DNA from: Salinivirga cyanobacteriivorans
GTDB lineage: Bacteria > Bacteroidota > Bacteroidia > Bacteroidales > Salinivirgaceae
Length of the DNA: 64,000 nucleotides
Direction: 5' to 3'
Assembly (NCBI RefSeq): GCF_001443605.1
Contig: NZ_CP013118.1
Location: 2,057,501-2,121,500, forward strand
The position numbers were made by a program, and so were the translations under genes. Shown here piece after piece: positions 54,117 to 61,323 of the stretch. Numbering within the stretch: position 1 is the stretch's first letter; every line of letters starts with the position of its first letter. The notes below the pieces were generated by a model. That model did no database searches. It saw only the letters and a list, made by a program, of their open reading frames with translations, and had not been told where the DNA came from.

Positions 54117-55469
54117 TTACAATTTCAGCTCTTTGCCCATGTAGAAATCAAGAATTTTAACTTTAAAAATAAGTTCATAACGAGCATTAAGCAAATCAAC
54201 CTGAGCTTTTGCAAGGTTTGTTTTTGCCAGGTTATAATCTACCGAATTTATAAGGCCAGAATTAAAACGCTGTTCAGCGTATTTAAAAGATTCTTGGTTG
54301 GCAGATAATGACTCTTTTGCGGCACGGAAATTTTCATATGCGGCACGGGAATCATTCATTGCCCTTTCAATTTGCTTATAAATATTCTGCAATGTCAATG
54401 CCTCATCGCGCTTAGCTATTTCAAGGTTAATTCGGGCATTATCCACATTATACTTTGTCCTGAATTTATTAAAAATTGGAATAGATAAACTCAAGCCCAC
54501 ATTTGCACTCAGATAATCCTGTACTTGCTCTCCAAAAGTATATTTATTTCCTATGTTGCTAAAGTCTACAGCTGCATCGTTGTATCGGCTTGATACACTA
54601 GCCCCCAGGTACAAACTGGGATAATAATCAGCTTTAGCAATATCAATAGCTTCCTTATTGGCCATTATACTTGCTTCGGCAGCTTTCACCTCAGGAAGAT
54701 GGCCAATGGCTGTTTGATAGATTTGATTTATCGGGTTAAGGGTAGCATACAATTCATCAGCATCAATATTCTCGGGTTTAGTAATTATAAGTGTATCAAG
54801 TTGAACATTCATAGCTTGTTTCAGGTTAACCCGGGCTTCTTTTTCGAGATTGGCATAGCTAACGAGCTGCGACTTCTCATTGGCTGCCTGAGCTTTAAGC
54901 TCAAGCACATCACCCTTAGGTACAGAACCTGCTTTAACCAGCTCTTTTGTCCTTTCAATTTGCTCTTTTGTGGTTTCAAGCTGAGATAAAGCGGAATTAT
55001 ATTGCTCACGGTTATACAGAATTTGTAAATAATAATTTACAATCTGCAAAGCTATGTCATTGGCATATGCTTCCTTATCATAAAGTGATGCATCAACTTC
55101 GTGACCTCTTTGCTTTATAGTACTTTTATCGCGAAAACCATCAAAAAGCGTCACATTAGTGGACACATCTCCGTTTAAATAAGTAATTTGCTCATCGATA
55201 AACTCACCGGCATCCTGACTAAACGTTTTACCAAATGTTGTACCTCCACTAAAATTTGCACTCACTGAGGGTAAGCGGTCATACCGGGCAATGTCAAAGT
55301 TATTGCGCAGAATAGACACCGTAAGGTCCTGCTTTTGAATGTTTAAATTATGCTCCAGGGCATAATTAATGCAATTATCAAGACTCCATTCTTTTTGATC
55401 CTGAGCATTTAAAAAACTTATACCTGTGAAAAGTAAAATAACGGTAAAAAAATGAAACTTTAGATTCAT
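54117..55469 (-). CDS. TolC-family outer-membrane efflux protein
   Basis: A 450-residue outer-membrane channel subunit. The start is the ATG at 55469 (MNLKFHFFTVILLFTGISFL), directly after an in-frame GTG. A signal peptide (1-23, ending FLNAQ) is followed by two halves of long amphipathic helices with TolC-type repeats (SLDNCINYALEHNLNIQKQD at about 30; EVKAAEASIMANKEAIDIAK at about 265; NRARINLEIAKRDEA-like coil near 345). Substrates and partner pump are not encoded next to it; the RND pair at the left edge of the window lacks an adjacent TolC and may use this or another channel. Confidence 0.92.
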   Translation of the reverse strand: MNLKFHFFTVILLFTGISFLNAQDQKEWSLDNCINYALEHNLNIQKQDLTVSILRNNFDIARYDRLPSVSANFSGGTTFGKTFSQDAGEFIDEQITYLNGDVSTNVTLFDGFRDKSTIKQRGHEVDASLYDKEAYANDIALQIVNYYLQILYNREQYNSALSQLETTKEQIERTKELVKAGSVPKGDVLELKAQAANEKSQLVSYANLEKEARVNLKQAMNVQLDTLIITKPENIDADELYATLNPINQIYQTAIGHLPEVKAAEASIMANKEAIDIAKADYYPSLYLGASVSSRYNDAAVDFSNIGNKYTFGEQVQDYLSANVGLSLSIPIFNKFRTKYNVDNARINLEIAKRDEALTLQNIYKQIERAMNDSRAAYENFRAAKESLSANQESFKYAEQRFNSGLINSVDYNLAKTNLAKAQVDLLNARYELIFKVKILDFYMGKELKL

Positions 55470-55581
55470 CACTTTTGGGTTTTAAGGGTTTTGATATATC
55501 TAATAAATGAATTCTCTGTTCCCGCTAAAAGACGAAAAAAGGGGTTAAATGTTACAAATCATGTAAAAATAACACTTTTTT

Positions 55582-56193
55582 TCAGCTATTATTATGCTTA
55601 TCTCTCTCTTTTTGTGCTTTCCCCGATTCAATTTTATCCATCAAAGGCGTTGTTTTAGAAACTCCCCCGGAAATTATAAACTTCATGGCCTCGGCTGCTT
55701 TGGCATCAAGCGGCTTCACATATGATTCCGGCACAATATAAAGGTCCCCCAATATTCCATACGATGAAGGCAGGTAAACTGCAATCTTTCCCTGTTCTAT
55801 CCCTATAAAATCTAAAGATTTTTGGGTTAAAAAACCTAACCTTTCAATACCATTCTCTTTATCGAGTAGTACGCGCACGGGGTATTCAAATTTTTTTTCT
55901 TTACCCACAAATGCACTTAAAAGATCTTTAATAGAGGTAACAACTACGCGAAACAAAGGAATTTTATCAAGAAGTTTTTGGGCAAAATGATAAAGCGGTG
56001 TACGAATAGCCAAATTTACAAGATAACCTACCACGGTAATTGACACTACGATAACTAATAAACCAAGCCCCGGGATAGTAAAAGGAAGCAATCCATCGAT
56101 GTATACAAAACTTACATAAAGCAAATACACCGTAAGTATGATGGGTGCAGTAGCAATAAGCCCCTGAAAAAAATAGGCTAAAAGCTTACGCAT
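55582..56193 (-). CDS. DUF502 membrane protein
   Basis: A 203-residue inner-membrane protein with two helices near the N-terminus (about 5-27, LLAYFFQGLIATAPIILTVY; and 42-65, GLGLLVIVVSITVVGYLVNL) followed by a soluble beta-rich domain. DUF502 marks are IPLFRVVVTSIKDLLSAFVG, VRVLLDKENGIERLGFLTQK and AVYLPSSYGILGDLYIVPES. The family function is unknown. It lies 3 bases downstream of purQ on the same strand, so the two are probably cotranscribed. Confidence 0.9.
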   Translation of the reverse strand: MRKLLAYFFQGLIATAPIILTVYLLYVSFVYIDGLLPFTIPGLGLLVIVVSITVVGYLVNLAIRTPLYHFAQKLLDKIPLFRVVVTSIKDLLSAFVGKEKKFEYPVRVLLDKENGIERLGFLTQKSLDFIGIEQGKIAVYLPSSYGILGDLYIVPESYVKPLDAKAAEAMKFIISGGVSKTTPLMDKIESGKAQKERDKHNNS

Positions 56194-56196
56194 ATA

Positions 56197-56898
56197 TTAA
56201 TTTTTAATTTTACCTGTTACAAAATCGATAAATGATTGCAGAATATATTCTCCATCTTTATTTGCCAGCTCTTCATCTGATGCACGTTCCGGATGTGGCA
56301 TCATACCATACACATTGCGTTCTGCGTTACAAATGCCTGCAATATTTTTCACAGAACCGTTAGGATTGGCTCGTTCAGAAATATTCCCATTCTCATCGCA
56401 GTAGTGGAATAAAACCTGATCATTTTGCTCAATTTTAGCTATAGTTTCATCGTCAGCATAATATCGTCCCTCACCATGTGCAATTGGAATTCTAATTGCA
56501 GTGTCAGGCACATCGCGCGTAAAAGCATTATTATGATTGGCCGCCTTAATGTATGTATTTCGACAAATAAATTTCTGATTAAGATTATGAAGTAGAGTCC
56601 CCGGTAAAAGGTCTGCCTCACAAAGAATTTGAAATCCGTTACAAATTCCAAAAACGTGACCCCCATTTTTAGCAAATTCAACCACTGAATTCATAATGGG
56701 GGAGTATCTTGCAATAGCTCCTGAGCGCAAATAATCGCCATAAGAAAAACCACCCGGAAGCACCACAGCATCTACTCCCTGTAATTCGGAATTTTTATGC
56801 CAAAGCTCTACCACTTCCTGCCCGAGTTTATCTCGTAGCACATAAATCATGTCATGGTCACAATTAGATCCCGGGAAAACGACTACACCAAATTTCAT
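56197..56898 (-). CDS. purQ: phosphoribosylformylglycinamidine synthase subunit PurQ
   Basis: The glutaminase subunit (FGAR amidotransferase I) of the small PurLQS-type enzyme; it has 233 residues. Motifs are FGVVVFPGSNCDHDMIYVLR, GGFSYGDYLRSGAIARYSPI, the nucleophile region FGICNGFQILCEADLLPGTL (Cys near 87), PIAHGEGRYYAD, and the His-Glu of MMPHPERASD. The PurL and PurS subunits are not in the window. It has its own candidate promoter (56930-56937) and DUF502 follows. Confidence 0.97.
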   Translation of the reverse strand: MKFGVVVFPGSNCDHDMIYVLRDKLGQEVVELWHKNSELQGVDAVVLPGGFSYGDYLRSGAIARYSPIMNSVVEFAKNGGHVFGICNGFQILCEADLLPGTLLHNLNQKFICRNTYIKAANHNNAFTRDVPDTAIRIPIAHGEGRYYADDETIAKIEQNDQVLFHYCDENGNISERANPNGSVKNIAGICNAERNVYGMMPHPERASDEELANKDGEYILQSFIDFVTGKIKN

Positions 56899-56929
56899 AG
56901 GTCAACTTTTTGATAGATTTTTGTGAGGT

Positions 56930-56937
56930 CAAATATA
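56930..56937 (-). promoter_or_regulatory. Bacteroidota-type -7 element for purQ
   Basis: On the minus strand TATATTTG matches TAnnTTTG and lies 31 bases upstream of the purQ start. A -33 TTTG is not evident. Confidence 0.5.
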
Positions 56938-56999
56938 GCATTTTTATCATTTAGGCCTGAAAAATAGTTATATTAGATGCCGCTAAAAAACAAATATGC

Positions 57000-58064
57000 A
57001 TGAAACTGATTAAGGTAACTCTTGGATCAATCGCTACGCTAGTTATAGCATTTTTATTCTTCCTTGGCTGGAGTACAATTAATGATTATGACCCACAGCC
57101 TCAAATAACACTAACAAAACAAAATGCCCCTGCGCTGAAAAAAGACACTTTTTCAATTTTAATTTGGAATATTGGCTACGCAGGGCTTGGTGATGATATG
57201 GATTTTTTCTACGATGGAGGAGAGCAAATGCGCACAAGCAAAAATCGCACTGATAAAAACTTCCAAAATATTTTAAAAGAACTTAAAAAAACGCCACAGC
57301 CGGATTTTCTTTTATTACAAGAAGTGGATATCGACTCAAAAAGATCATACCATCAAAACCAGGTTGAGCGCATCAAAAGTGAAATTCATAGCCACAATTG
57401 GTATTTTACCCACAATTACCTGGTAGATTTTGTACCTATGCCATTGGGCAATCCATTGGGTAAGGTAGAATCGGGTATCATGTCGGGATCATTGCACAGC
57501 CCCAGCAGTGCCACCAGGTACAGTTATCAGGGTAATTTCGACTGGCCAAAGTCTGTATTTATGCTCGATCGGTGTTTTCTCAGCCTCACCTATCCATTGA
57601 GTTCAGGAGATACGCTCTTTATAGTAAATACTCACAACACAGCTTACGACGAAGGTGCATTAAGAGAAAAGCAAATGCAACAGTTAAAAACCTGGATCAC
57701 AAAACGAAACAATGGGCAAAACAAAATCATTGTTGCCGGAGACTGGAATCAGTTACCACCTGAAGTAAAAATTGATGAATTTGGGAAAAACCCGCAGAGC
57801 AAAAAATATTCGCCAAAAAAGATACCTCAGGAATTTTTACCTGAAGGCTGGCAATTTATTTTTGACCCCCATACACCCACAAACAGGGGGCTCGATACTG
57901 TGTATCATTCCAACTCGTATGAAACATTAATAGATTTTTTTGCTATTTCGCCGGGCATTAAACCCATAGAAATAAAAACCAAAGACCTCGGCTTTATTAA
58001 TAGCGACCATCAACCTGTTTATCTTAAATTTACATTTGTTCGTCAAAAACAAAATGCACAATAA
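57000..58064 (+). CDS. endonuclease/exonuclease/phosphatase-family protein
   Basis: A 354-residue protein with an N-terminal membrane anchor or signal (KVTLGSIATLVIAFLFFLGW, about 5-24). The EEP fold follows with FSILIWNIGYAGLGDD (metal Asn), FLLLQEVDID (metal Glu), FIVNTHNTAYDEGALREKQM, IVAGDWNQLPPE (catalytic Asp-x-Asn) and INSDHQPVYLKF (catalytic Asp-His). All key residues are present, so it should be an active phosphodiesterase. The N-terminal anchor places it outside the cytoplasm, which argues for a lipid, sugar-phosphate or extracellular nucleic-acid substrate rather than DNA repair. It is transcribed alone, divergently from purQ. Confidence 0.88.
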   Translation: MKLIKVTLGSIATLVIAFLFFLGWSTINDYDPQPQITLTKQNAPALKKDTFSILIWNIGYAGLGDDMDFFYDGGEQMRTSKNRTDKNFQNILKELKKTPQPDFLLLQEVDIDSKRSYHQNQVERIKSEIHSHNWYFTHNYLVDFVPMPLGNPLGKVESGIMSGSLHSPSSATRYSYQGNFDWPKSVFMLDRCFLSLTYPLSSGDTLFIVNTHNTAYDEGALREKQMQQLKTWITKRNNGQNKIIVAGDWNQLPPEVKIDEFGKNPQSKKYSPKKIPQEFLPEGWQFIFDPHTPTNRGLDTVYHSNSYETLIDFFAISPGIKPIEIKTKDLGFINSDHQPVYLKFTFVRQKQNAQ

Positions 58065-58174
58065 ATCTTAAAAAGTTAAAAATAAGTATACAATAACATT
58101 GGTATAAGCAGAAACGAAAAGATTTTTAGCAGAAAGGGAATTACAAAGTACTGTCAAAATTTAAAATAAATTAT

Positions 58175-58182
58175 TACATTTG
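58175..58182 (+). promoter_or_regulatory. Bacteroidota-type -7 element for the CheR cluster
   Basis: TACATTTG matches TAnnTTTG and lies 106 bases before the first CheR start. The -33 element is not evident. Confidence 0.5.
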
Positions 58183-58287
58183 AAACGTACTAGTAATAGT
58201 TCAGTAAATATTTTTACAGTACCGACAAATTAAAACATAGGAGAAAATTTAAGACAATAATTTACCAACACAATTGGTAGTTTTTTT

Positions 58288-59130
58288 ATGGTCTCAGTAG
58301 AAGATGTAAATAGATTTATAGATGCGATAAAGAGCGTATCTACATATGATTTTTCTGATTATTCAGAGCGGTCATTCAAGCGAAGAATAGACAAAGTGCT
58401 CAACGATAATCGGATGGACATTAATGGTGTGATCAATAAACTTTCAAAAGATAAAAATTTCCTTGAGAATGTAATTAAAGACATTACCGTAAACACAACT
58501 GAACTATTCAGAGATCCGGAACTGTGGATCACGTTAAAGTACCGCATATTGCCTAAATTCAGAAAAAACAAATCTATTTTCATATGGCACGCAGGATGCT
58601 CAAGTGGACAGGAAATATACTCAATGTTAATTTTACTGGCAGAGCTGGATCTGTTTGAAAAAGCTAAAGTTTTTGCTACAGATATTAATACAGACATGCT
58701 CGAAAGAGCAAAAGAAGGAGAATACAGGTACAGGTTCAATCTACAGTACCTTGATAACTTTGATAAAGTAATAAAAGAAAATCCCTATAACTACGAAGAT
58801 GTAAAAGATGTTCCATACGAGAAATATTTCGACATTGACAAGACACAAGACTCCATTAAAATGAAGAAATTCCTGCGCGACAAAACCGTTTTCAGGAAAC
58901 ATGACCTTGTGCACGATAAAAATATTTTTTACTCAAAATTTGACCTCATCTTTTGCAGAAACGTAATCATATATTTCAACAATAACCTACAAAACAAAGT
59001 AATAGAATTATTTAGCAACAACTTATACCGGGATGGATATCTGGTTCTGGGAGCACATGAAAGTATTCTTGGCCCCGTATCAAACAATTTCGAAAGGACC
59101 AAAGGAGTTTACAAAAAGAAGGCTTATTAA
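58288..59130 (+). CDS. cheR: CheR-type protein-glutamate methyltransferase
   Basis: A 280-residue SAM-dependent methyltransferase that methylates glutamates of chemoreceptors or related sensor proteins. The N-terminal helical domain (about 5-75) contains DFSDYSERSFKRRIDKVLND and TTELFRDPELW. The catalytic domain carries the SAM motif GCSSGQE (103-109), the acidic residue Asp132 in KVFATDINTDML, FRKHDL and DLIFCRNVIIYF. All are intact, so it should be active. It is the first of a plus-strand cluster (CheR, degenerate CheR, CheB, GAF, phosphatase). No CheA, CheW or receptor gene is in the window, so the substrate is not a visible chemotaxis system. Confidence 0.93.
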   Translation: MVSVEDVNRFIDAIKSVSTYDFSDYSERSFKRRIDKVLNDNRMDINGVINKLSKDKNFLENVIKDITVNTTELFRDPELWITLKYRILPKFRKNKSIFIWHAGCSSGQEIYSMLILLAELDLFEKAKVFATDINTDMLERAKEGEYRYRFNLQYLDNFDKVIKENPYNYEDVKDVPYEKYFDIDKTQDSIKMKKFLRDKTVFRKHDLVHDKNIFYSKFDLIFCRNVIIYFNNNLQNKVIELFSNNLYRDGYLVLGAHESILGPVSNNFERTKGVYKKKAY

Positions 59131-59141
59131 AATAACTGCGA

Positions 59142-59969
59142 ATGATATACGATATTGGCATAGTAGATACGAAAAAAGTAATTGCTGCAATCAAAGAAAC
59201 ATACAATATTGATTTCAGTAATTTCGCACTAACTGCTTTCAAAAGGCGGTTGCTTTACGTGCTGAACGAAAATAATTATGCCAGTATAGTCGACTTTATT
59301 TCCAACATCGAGAACAACCAATTACTTTTTGAAAAATACCTATCCCAGGGCCTTGTCGACACCACAGAAATGTTCCGCGATCCCTCTTCATGGCGAGAAA
59401 TAAGAGACCAACACCTGCCCGACCTTTATAAGAATCGTGAATTTAAAGTTCTTGTCCCCGGCCTCACAAGCGGTGATGACCTATACACCCTGCTCATTAT
59501 GCTCAAAGAGGCAGGAATGCTGCACCATGCAAAGGTAACAGCCACAAGCATTAGCGAAATCAGACTAAAAAATGTGGAACTTGGCGGGTATTATGACCTT
59601 AAAAAAATGGAAATAGGCGAAGCCAATTATAGACGGTTCTCAGATGACGCTTCTCTTAGCGCTTATTACACACTCGAAGGCACTAAAGCCAGGATGAACA
59701 GGGATCTTCTGGAAAATGTAACATTTAAGAAATACAGCTTTTTAGTAGATGAAGCGTTAAAAGGATTTCATTTAGTCATATACCGAAACCGGTTAATATT
59801 TTTTAACCCGACACTACAGGATAAAGTTACGGAAAAGCTAATAAAGTCTACCCTTTTGGGTGGGTTCATAAGTACAGGTAGCAAAGAATCTTTAGCAAAC
59901 ACCCCGTACTTTACAAAACTTACATGTTTAAACCAGGAAGAAAAATTATATAAAAAACGAACAGAATAA
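59142..59969 (+). CDS. degenerate CheR paralogue, likely inactive methyltransferase
   Basis: 275 residues, aligned along its whole length with the preceding CheR: FSNFALTAFKRRLLYVLNEN, TTEMFRDPSSW, then PGLTSGDDLYTLLIMLKEAG. The SAM motif GCSSGQE is changed to GLTSGDD (about 107-113). The SAM ribose-binding Asp is Ser136 (KVTATSISEIRL instead of KVFATDINTDML), and the CRN segment has become LVIYRNRLIFF. These losses point to a pseudoenzyme that kept its fold and could act as a binding or regulatory partner of the active CheR. The reading frame is intact and has not decayed, which argues for selection. It starts 11 bases after CheR and its stop abuts the CheB start. Confidence 0.88.
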   Translation: MIYDIGIVDTKKVIAAIKETYNIDFSNFALTAFKRRLLYVLNENNYASIVDFISNIENNQLLFEKYLSQGLVDTTEMFRDPSSWREIRDQHLPDLYKNREFKVLVPGLTSGDDLYTLLIMLKEAGMLHHAKVTATSISEIRLKNVELGGYYDLKKMEIGEANYRRFSDDASLSAYYTLEGTKARMNRDLLENVTFKKYSFLVDEALKGFHLVIYRNRLIFFNPTLQDKVTEKLIKSTLLGGFISTGSKESLANTPYFTKLTCLNQEEKLYKKRTE

Positions 59970-60536
59970 ATGACGCCAATGTATAAAGCGATAATCATAG
60001 GAGGTAGTGCCGGAAGTTTCCAGGTCATAACGCGCATAATTGCGGCGTTACCCAAAGACTTCCCGATCCCGGTATTCCTGTGTCTCCACAGACTGAAACA
60101 TGTCAGGTCAGGTTTTGTGGAAGCTTTATCCATTAAGGCCGGCTTGCCTGTGAAAGAACCAAACGATAAAGACCCTATAAAAGCCGGAAACATTTACCTT
60201 GCCCCGGCCAATTACCATATGTATATAGAACTGGGCAATAAGTTTGCGCTCTCTACAGAAGAAGCAGTAAACCATTCCCGTCCATCCATTGACCTGTCAT
60301 TTATTTCTGCAGCATACAATTATAAAAGAAAACTGGTAGGTGTAATTCTTTCAGGGGCCAATAAAGACGGAGCCATGGGTCTCAAGAAAGTAAAGGATAA
60401 CGGTGGCCTGACCATTGTGCAAGATCCGGCAGAATGTCAGGTGCCCACAATGACCAATGCATCATTGCAAGCTACTAATGTAGACCATATTATGAAAACG
60501 GATGAAATTATACGGTTTTTATTAAAATTAAAGTAA
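59970..60536 (+). CDS. stand-alone CheB-type methylesterase domain
   Basis: A 188-residue catalytic domain of the CheB family without the usual receiver domain. The catalytic triad is visible: Ser13 in GGSAGSFQVI, His40 in PVFLCLHRLK, and Asp133 in SGANKDGAMGLKKV. It also has HSRPSIDLSFISAAYNY and the closing VQDPAECQVPTMTNASL. The activity would be demethylation or deamidation of methylated sensor residues, the reverse of CheR. Because there is no receiver domain it cannot be activated by phosphorylation like classical CheB. Its ATG directly follows the stop of the degenerate CheR (TAAATG). Confidence 0.93.
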   Translation: MTPMYKAIIIGGSAGSFQVITRIIAALPKDFPIPVFLCLHRLKHVRSGFVEALSIKAGLPVKEPNDKDPIKAGNIYLAPANYHMYIELGNKFALSTEEAVNHSRPSIDLSFISAAYNYKRKLVGVILSGANKDGAMGLKKVKDNGGLTIVQDPAECQVPTMTNASLQATNVDHIMKTDEIIRFLLKLK

Positions 60537-60546
60537 TTTCGCAACT

Positions 60547-61296
60547 ATGAAGCAAATCCAAAAGAATCGCACATACCTGTCTGTTTACCTGGTCATCGTA
60601 ATAGTGGCCATTATTGCGGCCTATGCAGTAAGTTTACAAGCTCTTGGTTTTAACTGGATTATTGCTTCGCTGACAGCCCTTATCATCCTTGTAATAACAC
60701 GCATTTACACCATAGGAACTGCTTTCTATGGTCAAATTAAAGAGATCACCCTTCAACAAGAAAAAGAATCTCAAGAGGAAATCTCAATCAGCGATATAAT
60801 AAACCAAAAAAATACTGAAGAGAAAGAAGAAAAAGAGCAGCAGGAAGAAGAGTTGGACAAGCTCATTGAGCAATTATCAGGCGAGAACGATCCTGAAAAA
60901 TTAGGCCAAAAGCTTTTGAGTCAATTGGGAGAGGAGTTGCAAATCGTGCAGGGTTTGGTTTACCAATACAGTAACGAAACTGAAAAATTTGAGGTATTGA
61001 GCACATATGCATATTATGGGGAAGAGCCACCCCAGGCTTTCTCCATAGGAGAAGGCTTATCAGGACAGGCAGCTCGAGACCAGCAGAGAATTTTACTTAC
61101 CGAGTTACCGGATGATTACACGGAAGTAATTTCAGGGTTGGGAAAACGCCAACCCAAAATGCTGCTATTAGCACCATTGATTCATGAAGAAAAAACAGTA
61201 GCTCTTGTAGAACTGTCATTCTTTGAGAAATTTAATGAACAAAAAATTGATAAATTCGAAGGCATACTCAACAAATTAGCACAACATTTTGCCTAA
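60547..61296 (+). CDS. membrane-anchored GAF-domain protein
   Basis: A 249-residue protein with two adjacent membrane helices at about 10-32 (YLSVYLVIVIVAIIAAYAVS) and 35-55. An acidic, Glu/Lys-rich coiled coil follows (about 75-115, EEKEEKEQQEEELDKLIEQL), then one GAF domain (about 118-248) with VQGLVYQYSNETEKFEVLST, FSIGEGLSGQAARDQQRILL and MLLLAPLIHEEKTVALVELS. No output domain exists, so it presumably signals through a partner. The same GAF subtype (GEGLxGQAA) appears in the phosphatase encoded 27 bases downstream, suggesting that the two share a ligand or dimerise. Confidence 0.85.
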   Translation: MKQIQKNRTYLSVYLVIVIVAIIAAYAVSLQALGFNWIIASLTALIILVITRIYTIGTAFYGQIKEITLQQEKESQEEISISDIINQKNTEEKEEKEQQEEELDKLIEQLSGENDPEKLGQKLLSQLGEELQIVQGLVYQYSNETEKFEVLSTYAYYGEEPPQAFSIGEGLSGQAARDQQRILLTELPDDYTEVISGLGKRQPKMLLLAPLIHEEKTVALVELSFFEKFNEQKIDKFEGILNKLAQHFA

Positions 61297-61323
61297 CAAT
61301 TATCGACATAGATTTTGACTGGT

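Noticed and set aside
59142..59969. Frameshifted pseudogene of cheR
   Set aside because: The frame is intact throughout and the changes are concentrated at catalytic residues, so it reads as a pseudoenzyme rather than a decaying gene.
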